A stretch of DNA of 64,000 nt from Bacillota bacterium (GTDB lineage: Bacteria > Bacillota > Sulfobacillia > Sulfobacillales > Sulfobacillaceae), in NCBI GenBank assembly GCA_021797825.1, contig JAJZZA010000007.1, positions 1 to 64,000 on the forward strand. The letters are read 5' to 3'. Below the pieces are notes generated by a model, which was given only the letters and a program-made list of their open reading frames with translations, was not told where the DNA came from and did not search any database. This document shows positions 7,904 to 17,701 of this stretch, one piece after another (the stretch's first letter is position 1; each line of letters begins with the position of its first letter). The position numbers were made by a program, and so were the translations under genes.

Positions 7904-10303
7904 TCACAGCGAGTCCTCTCGATCCATCCGGAAATTCGTGCCTTCCCAGCGTTGTTCGGCGCTCCAGTAGATCGTAAACTCGATCCCGGAGATGCCGGTC
8001 AAGGGGATATCCCGGTAGTACATGCCCAGCGATGAGTCCTGTAACGGCGCGCTTTGGGTGTGTTGCCAGCCATCGGTGCTATAGACAATCAGACCCGGCC
8101 CGGCGACGGCGATGCGCAAGATGTGGTCGTCCCCATGCCAATGCCTGCGCTTGTGATTAAATTGCCAAAAAATCCGGGGGGAGGACCCCGATGGTGTCGA
8201 GGATGCGGTGTAACGGGCCGCAACCGGTTCGGGCAGTTCAAAAATTCGGCCATCCAGCGATGAGCGCAGCAGTTTGACGTACTCCGCGTGAGCCCACACC
8301 AACGGCATCGCCGAACCGGACGGCCGACCCAAAACCAGTTCACGCTCGGGGATGTCGGCGCTGTCCCATACTTGTTCCGGCAAGAGTCCGCCTTCTCCGG
8401 CGGCTCCCTCCATGGCCTTAAGATAAGGCTCCGCAGATTGATTCAAGGTCAGCGCGTAATGCCCCCGCTCACCGGTCAGCAAAGGCCATAGCCGGCCTTG
8501 TCCGTAGCCTAAAAAGGGCGATCCGTCTTCCTGTTCGCCGTAGCCGTCATGGTTATACCGGTGCCACAAGGGACCATAGGGCAAGTCCTGCTTTAAAATG
8601 GCATCGTACGCGGCCACCGAATCGAGGATGTGGGGGTCGTCCGCCCGTTTTACCCCGTAGCGCACCAACTCCAAGAATCCGCCATCGATTACCGCCTCTT
8701 CCGGATATAAACTCTGTGTGCCCGGCGGCAAGTTCTTGATTGGCACGAATCCGTGCTCCGACCACCCCTCCGGATTGCGAGGAGGCTGCACATGAATCCG
8801 GATGTAGTGGCGGGGAAATCGCGGATCAACCTGGCCGTCGGTGGTAAAAGTCCACTTGTCGATCCGTCCTTGCCAATAATCGGCCAGCGCTTCGCAATAG
8901 TCGGCAACCGCGTCATCTTGCCGGCGCCGGGCCAGCTCGGCGCCGGCGACCAGGGCGCTGACCGCAATCGCCAGGGTTGAGGGTGAATATCCGCTGTCCT
9001 CTTCCCAGCGATCCTGTTGGGTAACCGGACCGGTCTGACAGAGATAGGCCAGCGCCTGGCGAACCATCGGGTAGACATCTTCCCCGGGGCGAAGCGCACC
9101 CATTTGCTCGAAACGGTAGGCCAACAGCACGGGAAAAGCCGTCTCGTCGAGTTGCGACCCTTGCCAGTACGGTTTTCCGTCCAGCCAAAAATTTTGAAAC
9201 CAGGATCCGTTGGGTTGTTGCGTCGCCATTAAGAAGAACAGGGACTGGCGAGCCGCCTCAATATCTCCTAAAGCCAACAAGGCCTGCGCCGCCTCCACCA
9301 TATCACGCGGCCATACCAGATGATATCCCCCGATGTTCCCGTCCCCGGCCGCGAAGCCCCACGGAATCGATAGCGACGCAATAATCCCGCCGGGAAAAAG
9401 CTTGCCGTGATGGGTCTTCAGCACCATGGCGGAGACGCGCTGCAGATGGGCGTGGGGATGGTCGGGGGCGACCAGTCCTGGCAAGCTGTCCATGTAACGG
9501 CGCCAGCCGGCGATGTAATCCTGTTCGATTTGCGCGTAGCTGTGCAGCAACGCCAGTTGCGCGGTGAATTGCGCCTCGTCCCGGCTGCGCCCAAAGGCAA
9601 CCGCCAGGGTCTGTTCCGGTGCCCTCAGGTCAAGTTCGGCCGTCACGGCCACATTGCCGTCTAACGCCTGGCTATACTCGGTCAGTTCGCGCTGGGTCCG
9701 CAGCAGCGTCCAGCCATCGGAGGCGCCCACAAAGCCGACGCTGCGCCGCAAGAAGGGCACGTCGCTATTGACGCACAAGGCGACGTCATCGCGCCAGGCC
9801 ATAATCGCGGGAGCGCCTCTTAAATCCACCAAACCGGCGTTATTGCCGCCTCCTTGATTCTTGATATGGGGAGCCAGCAAAAAGAAAACGCGGTAGTCGT
9901 CCCGCTCCCCCGCCAGCACGTCAAACCGCACATGCTGCAAGAGGGCATCACCTTCTGGCCAGGCGACCACCCGTTTGGTAATGCGAAACCGGCCGGAAGG
10001 CTCCAGGTTGGTCATCGTGAAGGCCGGGGCATCGGGATGAATGTACGCGGCCTGATGGACCAGATCCCGCTTCTCCTCCCAGAAACCCCCGTCGCGGGAG
10101 ATGATCAAAAGTTGCGCGTCGCGGGTATTGGCGACGTCCATGCGGGGAAAATAAATTTCGTTAAGGATGCCATGGGAGAGCGTAAACCAGATGCGCGAAC
10201 CGACTGCAATCGCCGTCCCGACGCCATGCTTGGCGCTGCTCGTCCAACGCGCATCCATCCCCGGATGCCCCGGCGCTTGCCGAATTTCCGTACTATCCGT
10301 CAC
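7904..10303 (-). CDS. GH15 glucoamylase (glucan 1,4-alpha-glucosidase)
   Basis: A 799-residue protein with prokaryotic glucoamylase architecture: an N-terminal beta-sandwich domain (from GVGTAIAVGSRIWFTLSHGI) and a C-terminal (alpha/alpha)6 barrel. Barrel landmarks are WGFAAGDGNIGGYHLVWPRD, then WEEDSGYSPST (general acid Glu) and GGLLPEQVWD (general base Glu), followed by GSAMPLVWAHAEY. It would release glucose from the non-reducing ends of starch or maltodextrin, or act on a related alpha-glucan. No signal peptide is seen, so it is probably cytoplasmic. Start GTG 10303 is supported by GGCGGAAAGG just upstream; the open frame runs on to 10441 through a Pro/Arg-rich stretch that looks untranslated. 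It is divergent from the LacI/beta-galactosidase operon and may share its control. Confidence 0.9.
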   Translation of the reverse strand: MTDSTEIRQAPGHPGMDARWTSSAKHGVGTAIAVGSRIWFTLSHGILNEIYFPRMDVANTRDAQLLIISRDGGFWEEKRDLVHQAAYIHPDAPAFTMTNLEPSGRFRITKRVVAWPEGDALLQHVRFDVLAGERDDYRVFFLLAPHIKNQGGGNNAGLVDLRGAPAIMAWRDDVALCVNSDVPFLRRSVGFVGASDGWTLLRTQRELTEYSQALDGNVAVTAELDLRAPEQTLAVAFGRSRDEAQFTAQLALLHSYAQIEQDYIAGWRRYMDSLPGLVAPDHPHAHLQRVSAMVLKTHHGKLFPGGIIASLSIPWGFAAGDGNIGGYHLVWPRDMVEAAQALLALGDIEAARQSLFFLMATQQPNGSWFQNFWLDGKPYWQGSQLDETAFPVLLAYRFEQMGALRPGEDVYPMVRQALAYLCQTGPVTQQDRWEEDSGYSPSTLAIAVSALVAGAELARRRQDDAVADYCEALADYWQGRIDKWTFTTDGQVDPRFPRHYIRIHVQPPRNPEGWSEHGFVPIKNLPPGTQSLYPEEAVIDGGFLELVRYGVKRADDPHILDSVAAYDAILKQDLPYGPLWHRYNHDGYGEQEDGSPFLGYGQGRLWPLLTGERGHYALTLNQSAEPYLKAMEGAAGEGGLLPEQVWDSADIPERELVLGRPSGSAMPLVWAHAEYVKLLRSSLDGRIFELPEPVAARYTASSTPSGSSPRIFWQFNHKRRHWHGDDHILRIAVAGPGLIVYSTDGWQHTQSAPLQDSSLGMYYRDIPLTGISGIEFTIYWSAEQRWEGTNFRMDREDSL

Positions 10304-10595
10304 TATCCGATCCTTTCCGCCTAGCAACCTCCGCTGCCAGGCACGGGGTGGTGGTTCTGAGTCGGCCAGCCCGCTTTTGATCCCTCCTGGCGTCTTCCGG
10401 GGCCCCAAAAGGTTTTCCGGTCTACGGCGCCTTCGGGCCATAACCTTCGGCGTGGCCTCTTTAACCGTACCACAGCAAGCGGCCGAATTTTCCCGGCACC
10501 GGCCCCGGCCCCGGGTTTATTCGTCGTGGCCAGGGTCACTTCGGCGTAATATTCCGATCATGGCTTAAAAAACTTAAAAAAGTTTTTAAACGCAC

Positions 10596-10624
10596 TTGAC
10601 AGACTAATATGTCTTTTGCAAAAT
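10596..10624 (+). promoter_or_regulatory. Sigma-A promoter of the LacI/GH35/ABC operon
   Basis: TTGACA (10596-10601), 17 bases, CAAAAT (10619-10624), giving a start near 10631. The -35 box is perfect. Just upstream is an A/T-rich inverted repeat (AAAAACTT...AAGTTTTT, about 10567-10587) that could act as an UP element or belong to the divergent GH15 promoter. Confidence 0.65.
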
Positions 10625-10636
10625 GGAACCGCAAGG

Positions 10637-10650
10637 TCGAAACGTTTCGA
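10637..10650 (+). promoter_or_regulatory. LacI-family operator O1
   Basis: TCGAAACGTTTCGA is a perfect 14-base palindrome with the central CG typical of LacI/GalR operators. It lies immediately after the predicted transcription start and 15 bases before the GTG of the LacI gene, so the repressor probably represses itself and the operon. A near-identical site lies at 13991-14004. Confidence 0.7.
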
Positions 10651-10664
10651 TAGGAGTATTGTCC

Positions 10665-11696
10665 GTGGCAACTGTGCGTGACGTCGCCGAAGCGGCCAAA
10701 GTCTCGGTATCTACCGTATCCTTGGCCTTTAACCAACCGAGCCGGGTGGCCGAAGCCACTCGCCTCCGGATTTTGGCGGTTGCAGGGGAACTCCAGTACC
10801 GCCCGCACGGCATCGCGCGGGACTTGCGGATTCGGCACACCAACACCATCGCCGTCCTCTTGCACAACTTAAGCGGTCCGTTTTACTCGGAATTGATCCG
10901 CGGCGTTGAAGACGAGGCGGATCGGTCGGGACTGACCACCATCGTGTCGCGCGCCACCCCCAACCGTCCGGGAGGAACCATCCGCTTGCTGCACGAAGGC
11001 CGGGTCGACGGAGCCATCGTGTTGGATCCGCTCATCTCGGCCGACAGCTTGCGCCAGTATGCCGGACCGCGGCTGCCTATCGTCGTTTTGGACCGCACCA
11101 TCTCGGTCGCCTCCGATTACGTCATTCCCGTGGTCGCCGACCACGAGGGGGGCGGCTATCAAGCGGGACGGTTTCTCATTACCCTGGGGTACCAACACTA
11201 TGCACTGATTACCGGGCCGGCGGATTCCACCGACAGCCAATTGCGCCAAAAAGGATTCTTTCGCGCGCTGCGCGAGGCGAATCTTCAGTGGCAGCAGGTA
11301 CCGGTGATATCAGGCCTCTTTACCGAAGACGGTGGCGCCGAAGCTACGGCCCGCCTGCTTGATACCGGATATCGGCCCGACGCCATTTTTGCCGCCAACG
11401 ACGAAATGGCGATTGGGGCAATGCAAACCCTGGCCCGCTACGGTCTCGCCGTTCCCGACGAGGTGGCGCTAATCGGATTTGACGATATCCGCTTGGCGCG
11501 CTATGTTTCCCCTCCGCTCACCACCATCCACCAGCCCATGTACGACTTGGGCCGGGCGGCGATGCAGCGGTTAAGCGACACCATGCAAGGAAAACTGGGC
11601 TTGCCGCCGGTGGTCCTTTCGACCCATCTGGTTATCCGCGGATCGACCGCGGCCAGCCCCACGAAAGCAGGCGAGGTTCCTTATGCCGGTTCTTGA
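10665..11696 (+). CDS. LacI-family transcriptional repressor
   Basis: A 343-residue LacI/GalR regulator. The N-terminal helix-turn-helix is TVRDVAEAAKVSVSTVSLAF, followed by the hinge helix (RPHGIARDLR) and a periplasmic-binding-protein-like effector domain (TNTIAVLLHNLSGPFYSELI; AIFAANDEMAIGAM; ALIGFDDIRLARYVSPPLTT). Start GTG 10665 is chosen because AGGAG lies nine bases upstream and it begins exactly at the DNA-binding domain. The last 14 bases overlap the GH35 gene. It is the first gene of an operon for an oligosaccharide importer, so the effector is probably a galactoside- or glucan-derived sugar. A palindrome at 10637-10650 is its likely binding site. Confidence 0.92.
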   Translation: MATVRDVAEAAKVSVSTVSLAFNQPSRVAEATRLRILAVAGELQYRPHGIARDLRIRHTNTIAVLLHNLSGPFYSELIRGVEDEADRSGLTTIVSRATPNRPGGTIRLLHEGRVDGAIVLDPLISADSLRQYAGPRLPIVVLDRTISVASDYVIPVVADHEGGGYQAGRFLITLGYQHYALITGPADSTDSQLRQKGFFRALREANLQWQQVPVISGLFTEDGGAEATARLLDTGYRPDAIFAANDEMAIGAMQTLARYGLAVPDEVALIGFDDIRLARYVSPPLTTIHQPMYDLGRAAMQRLSDTMQGKLGLPPVVLSTHLVIRGSTAASPTKAGEVPYAGS

Positions 11697-13989
11697 CACA
11701 CAAAATGGCGCTTTCGTAATCGACGGACACCCCTGGTTTGCCCATGCCGGCGAATGCCACTATTTCCGGTTGGATCCGGCGCGGTGGCCTAGCCACTTGC
11801 GAACATTGCGGGAATTGGGCATCACCATGGTCGGCACCTATGTTCCCTGGCTCTGGCACCAACCCGAGCCCGACATCTATGATTTCACGGGTCAAACCCA
11901 TCCCCGCCGGAACCTGCTACGGTTTCTGGACGTTGCCCAGGATCTCGGGCTTTATGTTTTTATCCGCCCCGGTCCCTACGTCATGGCGGAACTGCGCAAC
12001 GAGGGCATCCCGTCTTGGATTTTTCGCGATTTTCCCGAGGTCCTTGCCCAAACCCAAGACGGTGCACCGCATCCGAACCGGGTGGTATCCTACCTGCATC
12101 CCCATTTCCTAGCCCTGGCCGACAACTGGTACCGGCGCCTGAACGACGCCTTGATGCCCTATTACCGCACCCAGGGCGGCCCGATTTTGCTGGTCCAGCT
12201 GGACAATGAGGTGGGTATGCTGAATTGGGTCAGCCAGACCCCCGACCGCCGGCCTGACATCGGCGAAATGCTGCTCCCAGCGGACGGGGAAAGCCAGGCC
12301 GACGGCACCCCCAACGGATATTTCTGGCGGCGCTATCACGCCAGGTACCTCAGCCATCTGAAGCACCGCGCCCAGGAATTGGGCTTCCCCGCGCCTTACG
12401 TCATCAACGTGCATGGCTTTCGGGACTTCTCGATTTACAGCCGGGGTACCGACTACCCCATCGGCCTCTCCCAACTGGCCGATGCCGGAATGTTGGCCGA
12501 CACATTTCTCTCCGGCGATTTCTATCCCGGCAAGGTCACCTTCGACTCGTTTCACGATTTGGTGCTGGCCGTGGCTTACACCACCGCCATGAATCCGCCC
12601 GGAGCCCCGCGGTTCTCCGCGGAATTTCAGTCCGGACGCAATAAGGACCGCCCCCGGCTGGACCCGTCCGACCTCGACTTAAGCGCCCGCGTCACGGTGG
12701 CGCACGGTCTAAACGGCTTGAACTGGTACATGCTGATTGGCGGCGACAATCCCGCAGACATCGGCGCCTTCGGCTATCGCCACGACTGGCAAGCCCCGGT
12801 TGCCAAAGACGGAACACTCGCCCCCTCGGCGAAAACCGTCGCCCACTTGGGCGCCCTGTTTGCGACCTTCGGGGAAGCGCTGGCGACGAGCCAACCGGTG
12901 GCCGATCTTGCCATCGGCTTCTATTCGCCATACTACATGTCCGAAGTTCCGGCGGGAACCGAGCCGGCGCGTGCCATTATGGCGACCATCGCCGCCGAAC
13001 GCGAGGCCTTTCATTTTGATGGGCTCTACCGCCTGGTCATCGCGGCCAATCTCACCCCGACCGCGATCGCCATCGACCGAGCCGAGGTCCTCCCGGCCCG
13101 CCACCCCCAGTTGTGGGTTGGCACCACCGAGTACCTGGATCCCGCAACCCAAGAGCGCCTCGCCGACTATGTCATCGCCGGCGGAATACTGGTGATGGGA
13201 CCGCGGCTGCCCCGCTACGACCTCGACGGCGGACCCTGCACGATTCTGCGCGACCGCCTGGCACTGCCCGCGGCCAACCCCACCGAGCGCCAGGGATTCG
13301 CCCGGCTCTTAACCTGGGACTCGGTATTGTGTCCGAGTTACACCACATTCCAAGCCGATCCCGCGGCCGAAGTCTGGGGCACGGTTGAACAGCCGTCTTC
13401 CGGCCCCGTGTTGATAAAAAAAGCGGCCGGACGCGGACATGTGGTCATGCTGGGGTGTGCGCTGCCCTATTTGTACGCTTATGATGTCGAGATCATTCGC
13501 AGCCTGGCGGCGAAAACGGGCGTCTCACCGACGGTGACCTCCAGTCACCGCGACCTGCACGTGACTCGCCGGAGCGGGCCCCGCGGCCAATTTCTCTCGG
13601 TGATGAATTTCCTGGAAACCCCAGCCGAGACCACCCTGACGCTGGCGGCGGGGTCGAACGCGGCCGCCAGCGCAACGCTTGAGGTCCGGGTGCCACCTCG
13701 CAGCGGTCTGCTCCTGCCCTACGGCGGAGTACCGTTGCCATTCGCCTCAGCCTGGTCGATTCTGGAAACCACGGTCGAGCTGACCGTGGAGAACTCGGCG
13801 GAACATCGCCTCGTTATCCATCGCGGCCGGGAGTCCGGCCACGTCCGTTTGACCAACGCCGCCGGCACCAGCCCCACTGACATGCCCCGTCTGCTGCAAG
13901 GCCAAGGGCAGGTCGCCATCACCGACGGGCAGGTATTCGTGCAGTGGAAAACCGAGGACGCGCCCCAACCGCTTTTGTTATTGCTGTAA
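11683..13989 (+). CDS. GH35-type beta-galactosidase
   Basis: A 768-residue glycoside hydrolase of the GH35 group, expected to remove terminal beta-galactosyl residues. The TIM barrel carries HAGECHYFRLDPARW, MVGTYVPWLWHQPEP, FIRPGPYVMAELRNEGIPSW and the GH35 signature GGPILLVQLDNEVG, whose Glu is the likely acid/base. APRFSAEFQSG contains the likely nucleophile Glu. C-terminal beta-rich domains follow from about residue 430. No signal peptide, so it is cytoplasmic and acts on imported oligosaccharides. It overlaps the LacI gene by 14 bases, so translation is coupled. The start ATG 11683 has only a weak GCGAGG site. Activity on other beta-linked sugars is possible. Confidence 0.85.
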   Translation: MPVLDTQNGAFVIDGHPWFAHAGECHYFRLDPARWPSHLRTLRELGITMVGTYVPWLWHQPEPDIYDFTGQTHPRRNLLRFLDVAQDLGLYVFIRPGPYVMAELRNEGIPSWIFRDFPEVLAQTQDGAPHPNRVVSYLHPHFLALADNWYRRLNDALMPYYRTQGGPILLVQLDNEVGMLNWVSQTPDRRPDIGEMLLPADGESQADGTPNGYFWRRYHARYLSHLKHRAQELGFPAPYVINVHGFRDFSIYSRGTDYPIGLSQLADAGMLADTFLSGDFYPGKVTFDSFHDLVLAVAYTTAMNPPGAPRFSAEFQSGRNKDRPRLDPSDLDLSARVTVAHGLNGLNWYMLIGGDNPADIGAFGYRHDWQAPVAKDGTLAPSAKTVAHLGALFATFGEALATSQPVADLAIGFYSPYYMSEVPAGTEPARAIMATIAAEREAFHFDGLYRLVIAANLTPTAIAIDRAEVLPARHPQLWVGTTEYLDPATQERLADYVIAGGILVMGPRLPRYDLDGGPCTILRDRLALPAANPTERQGFARLLTWDSVLCPSYTTFQADPAAEVWGTVEQPSSGPVLIKKAAGRGHVVMLGCALPYLYAYDVEIIRSLAAKTGVSPTVTSSHRDLHVTRRSGPRGQFLSVMNFLETPAETTLTLAAGSNAAASATLEVRVPPRSGLLLPYGGVPLPFASAWSILETTVELTVENSAEHRLVIHRGRESGHVRLTNAAGTSPTDMPRLLQGQGQVAITDGQVFVQWKTEDAPQPLLLLL

Positions 13990-13990
13990 C

Positions 13991-14004
13991 TCGAAACGAT
14001 TCGA
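13991..14004 (+). promoter_or_regulatory. LacI-family operator O2
   Basis: TCGAAACGATTCGA differs from O1 (10637-10650) at one central base. It sits directly after the stop of the GH35 gene and 92 bases before the binding-protein gene. The match suggests the same repressor controls an internal promoter for the transporter, or that the two sites support looping or roadblock repression. No clear -35/-10 pair was found here. Confidence 0.6.
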
Positions 14005-14095
14005 TCGTCGCCCCCGAGCCGCACCAGCGTTCCCGGGCCGTCGCCCGAATAAGCCAGGGGCCAAGACCCCAATTTAACAAGGAGGGACATTCCCG

Positions 14096-15733
14096 ATGAA
14101 GACCAAGTCGCGTAAATGGGCAGCCGTTGTATCCAGTGTCGGCGTTCTGACCATCGCCGGTTGCGGGGCCACCACCCCCACCCACACCGCCGCGCCCAGC
14201 CAGCCGCTGATGGTAATTCCCGGATTAAATGGCGCCTTTCAAGACAACTTCAACCCCTATTCCCCCAGCGCGTTGAGCGGGACGCTCGGCCTGATTTATC
14301 AGCCGTTGTTCTATTTCAACCTGGTGGGCACCCAAACCTATCCGTTGCTGGGCCAGTCCTATGCCTGGTCCAACCAAAACCGCACCCTCACCGTCACCTT
14401 GCGTTCGGGCGCCAAGTGGTCCAACGGGACACCGGTCACTCCTCAGGACGTGGTGTTCAGCTTTGACTTGTTGCAGAAATTCCCCAGCCTGGACGGCAAC
14501 GGGATCTGGAAGCACGTGACCTCGATCACGGCTAGCGGCTCCAACCAAGTGGTCTTCCAATTTAAGACCGCCGACGTGCCGTTCGCCAGCTTTCTGTTGG
14601 GCCAAACCTATATCGTGCCCCAGTCGATCTGGAGCAAAATCCCCAATCCGAGCAAAGTCACCAATGCCAAACCGGTCGGCTCTGGCCCTTACCTGGCCCA
14701 GAGTTTCACCCCCGAAGCCTACACCTTTGCCGCCAACCCCAACTACTGGGGCGGCAAGCCTAAAGTGGCCACGTTGAAGTACCTGGACTACACCGGCAAT
14801 CAAAGTGCCACCCTGGCCCTGACGTCGGGCAAGATTGACTGGACCGACTTATTCATTCCGCACATTAACCGGGTCTACGTCAGCAAGGCTCCGCAGTACA
14901 ACCACTACTGGTTCTCGACGGGCGGCACCAACATGCTCTACCCCAACTTGAAGAACCCCCTGCTGGCCAATCTGGCGGTGCGTCAAGCCATCAGCTACGC
15001 CATCAACCGCAGTCAGCTGAGCACCGTCGGCGAATACGGCTACGAAGCCCCGGCCACGCCCACAGGCTTGGTGCTGCCCCCTGAAAAGTCGTGGATTGAT
15101 CCCAATTTGCCGGCCCAAGACCAGTCGTTTCAGTACGATCCGGCTAAAGCCGTGCAACTGCTGACGCAAGCCGGATTCAAAAAGAACTCGCAGGGCATCT
15201 TCGTCTCGCCCAGCGGACAACCGCTGTCGTTTACCTTGAATGTTCCGACCGGCTGGACCGACTGGGATACCGATTGCTCGCTCATCGCCCAAGACTTGAA
15301 GCAGATCGGGATCGCGGTCACGGTCAGTCAGGTCAGTTTCGGCACCTACTATTCCGACATCACCACCGGACACTACCAACTGGCCATGTCGTGGAGTTCG
15401 ATGGGCCCCACCCCGTACTATCTCTACCAAGGGTTGCTCTCGCCCGGCAATCCCGGCAACTTCGAACAGTGGTCCAATCCGGCCACCACCGCCGCGCTGC
15501 AAGCCTACCACAACACCAGCAGCTCGACCGCTCAGCATCAGGCGATCTACCAGCTGGAAAAGACCTTTGCCGCCAACCTGCCGGCCATCCCGCTGATCTA
15601 CGGAGCCACCTGGTTTGAGTATTCCACCAAGCACTTCGTAGGCTGGCCGACCGCGAATAATGCTTACGCGCAGCCGGCACCGTACAATTATCCCGCCGAA
15701 GCGATCGTGGTTACCCATTTGCGCCCTCGTTAG
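14096..15733 (+). CDS. Family-5 ABC substrate-binding lipoprotein
   Basis: A 545-residue extracytoplasmic solute-binding protein of the peptide/nickel/oligosaccharide class (SBP family 5). It begins with a lipoprotein signal peptide, hydrophobic core then TIAGC lipobox (Cys at about residue 23), and a Thr/Pro-rich tether. Family hallmarks include LIYQPLFYFN, LTVTLRSGAKWSNGTPVTPQ, DVVFSFDLL, VGSGPY and AVRQAISYAINRSQL. AAGGAGGG precedes the ATG. Homologous importers carry peptides or cello-, xylo- and galacto-oligosaccharides. The neighbouring LacI, GH35 and GH15 genes favour an oligosaccharide. Confidence 0.9.
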   Translation: MKTKSRKWAAVVSSVGVLTIAGCGATTPTHTAAPSQPLMVIPGLNGAFQDNFNPYSPSALSGTLGLIYQPLFYFNLVGTQTYPLLGQSYAWSNQNRTLTVTLRSGAKWSNGTPVTPQDVVFSFDLLQKFPSLDGNGIWKHVTSITASGSNQVVFQFKTADVPFASFLLGQTYIVPQSIWSKIPNPSKVTNAKPVGSGPYLAQSFTPEAYTFAANPNYWGGKPKVATLKYLDYTGNQSATLALTSGKIDWTDLFIPHINRVYVSKAPQYNHYWFSTGGTNMLYPNLKNPLLANLAVRQAISYAINRSQLSTVGEYGYEAPATPTGLVLPPEKSWIDPNLPAQDQSFQYDPAKAVQLLTQAGFKKNSQGIFVSPSGQPLSFTLNVPTGWTDWDTDCSLIAQDLKQIGIAVTVSQVSFGTYYSDITTGHYQLAMSWSSMGPTPYYLYQGLLSPGNPGNFEQWSNPATTAALQAYHNTSSSTAQHQAIYQLEKTFAANLPAIPLIYGATWFEYSTKHFVGWPTANNAYAQPAPYNYPAEAIVVTHLRPR

Positions 15734-15785
15734 GCGGCGACCGCTGACCGCTTTCGGTTCCTGAAGTCCTATGGAGGTGAGCAGG

Positions 15786-16772
15786 GTGCAGTTCGCGCTA
15801 CGCCGCTTCGGGTTTTTGCTGATTTCGCTTTGGGCGGCCGTCACCATCAACTTCTTTCTGCCGCGGATGATGCCCGGCAACCCGGCCATTTTGATGCTCG
15901 CCCGGTTTCGCGGACAACTGAGTCCGCGGGTGCTGCATGCCCTGGAGCTCCAGTTCGGCATCACCAACGCGCCGCTCTGGCAGCAATACCTGGTGTATCT
16001 GAACAACCTGGCGCACGGCCGATGGGGCATCTCCCTAACGTACTATCCGGTGCCGGTAGCCCGGGTCATCGCCGAAAGCCTGCCGTGGACCTTGGGATTG
16101 GTCGGCACCGCCACGATTATCAGCGTGGGGATCGGCATTACGCTCGGCATCGTGACGGCTTGGCGACGGGGAAGTATCTGGGATAATTTTCTGCCCACCG
16201 TCGCCACCTTTACCGCGGCCATCCCGTACTTCTGGCTGGCGCTGATCCTGTTGTATGGGATGGGCTATGTCTGGCATTGGTTCCCGCTGGCCCATGCCTA
16301 CTCGACGAGTCTCACGCCCGGCTTTACCCTGCCGTTTATCACCAACGTGGTCACCCACGCCTTTCTGCCGGCCTTGACGATTGTGATCAGTTCGACCGGC
16401 GGATGGCTGTTGGGCATGCGCAACAACATGATTCAGACTCTGGGAGAAGATTACATGCTGTTTGGGGAGGCCCGCGGGCTTCCCCCCAGGCGGCTCATGT
16501 GGCAGTATGCCGCGCGCAACGCGATTTTACCCAGCCTTACCGGTTTCGGCATGTCCATCGGGATGGTGGTGGGTGGCGCACTCCTAACCGAAATCGTCTT
16601 TTCCTATCCAGGCATCGGCTTTCAGCTGCTGGCGGCGGTGCAAAACGAGGACTATCCTTTGATGCAGGGACTCTTCCTGATCATTGCCTTCGCGGTTTTG
16701 CTCGCCAATTTTATTGTGGAATTGCTCTATGGCAAACTCGATCCCCGGACACGCGGAGGTGAGTCGCAATGA
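15786..16772 (+). CDS. ABC transporter permease, DppB-like
   Basis: A 328-residue inner-membrane permease with six predicted helices, of the Dpp/Opp B class. It begins RRFGFLLISLWAAVTINFFL and contains PRMMPGNP, ALEFGI-like loop residues, PGFTLPFITNVVTHAFLPAL and the EAA loop EDYMLFGEARGLPPRRLMWQ. Start GTG 15786 lies five bases after GGAGGTGA (15773-15780). The ATG at 15771 is inside that ribosome site, so it is less likely. The end overlaps the next permease gene by four bases (ATGA). Confidence 0.87.
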   Translation: MQFALRRFGFLLISLWAAVTINFFLPRMMPGNPAILMLARFRGQLSPRVLHALELQFGITNAPLWQQYLVYLNNLAHGRWGISLTYYPVPVARVIAESLPWTLGLVGTATIISVGIGITLGIVTAWRRGSIWDNFLPTVATFTAAIPYFWLALILLYGMGYVWHWFPLAHAYSTSLTPGFTLPFITNVVTHAFLPALTIVISSTGGWLLGMRNNMIQTLGEDYMLFGEARGLPPRRLMWQYAARNAILPSLTGFGMSIGMVVGGALLTEIVFSYPGIGFQLLAAVQNEDYPLMQGLFLIIAFAVLLANFIVELLYGKLDPRTRGGESQ

Positions 16773-17701
16773 ACCCCATGCCCGAACCGTCTTTGGAGCC
16801 GATGGCCCTAGCGGGACCCCCCAAGCATCTGGGAGGAATATGGCTGGGCATAATGCGCCGGGACCGCCGCGTGATGACCGGCACCATTTTCCTCGGGCTG
16901 TTCTTGGCGATGGCGCTGTTTGGCCCCCTGCTGGCACCGTACGACCCCACCGCCACCCAGTTTGTCCCGCTGGCCGCTCCCAGCGCGCAGCATTGGCTGG
17001 GCACGACGGCCACGGGTCAAGATGTGTTCTCGCAATTTTTATATGGAAGCCGCACTTCGCTAGCGGTGGGCTTCGGCGCGGGCTTTTTGGCGACCTTGTT
17101 GGCCATCATTCTGGGCATGCTGCCGGCATATCTGGGTGGGCGCATCGACACGGTCTTCGCGACCGCCATCAACGTGATGCTGGTCATCCCCGGACTGCCT
17201 TTGCTCATCGTCCTCTCCGCCTATGTCCATTCCGCCGGTCCGCTGACGATTGCGATTGTTATCGGCCTGACCGGTTGGGCTTGGGGAGCCCGTATTCTGC
17301 GCTCGCAAACCCTGTCGCTAGCGCGCCGCGACTTTGTCATCGCGGCCAGGCTGTCGGGCGAGTCGCATCTTGGCATATTGTTTTCGGAAATCCTGCCCAA
17401 CATGCTGGCGCTGGTGGTCGCCAACCTGATTTTCGCCGCGTTAGCCGCTATTTTAGCCGAAGCTTCGCTGGAATTCTTGGGTCTGGGCAATCCCCAGGCC
17501 ATAACCTGGGGCACCATGCTGTATTGGTCCAATGTGGGCCAGGCGCTGTTGAATGGCGCCTGGTGGTGGATTGTCCCGCCGGGCCTGGCGATTGCGTTGG
17601 TAGGGCTCAGTTTGGCCCTGGTCAATTTCGGGATTGATCAGTTGGCCAATCCCCGTTTGCGCACTCGCGCCCAGGTCTCGCCCAAGCAAGGAGGCTCCTA
17701 A
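16769..17701 (+). CDS. ABC transporter permease, DppC-like
   Basis: A 310-residue permease, the partner of the DppB-like protein. It has the N-terminal OppC-type segment followed by LFLAMALFGPLLAPYDP, HWLGTTATGQDVFSQFLYG (a family hallmark), several helices, and the EAA loop RRDFVIAARLSGESHLGILF. The start overlaps the previous stop (ATGA) and the stop overlaps the next start by one base (TAATG), so the four transporter genes are tightly coupled. Confidence 0.88.
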   Translation: MNPMPEPSLEPMALAGPPKHLGGIWLGIMRRDRRVMTGTIFLGLFLAMALFGPLLAPYDPTATQFVPLAAPSAQHWLGTTATGQDVFSQFLYGSRTSLAVGFGAGFLATLLAIILGMLPAYLGGRIDTVFATAINVMLVIPGLPLLIVLSAYVHSAGPLTIAIVIGLTGWAWGARILRSQTLSLARRDFVIAARLSGESHLGILFSEILPNMLALVVANLIFAALAAILAEASLEFLGLGNPQAITWGTMLYWSNVGQALLNGAWWWIVPPGLAIALVGLSLALVNFGIDQLANPRLRTRAQVSPKQGGS

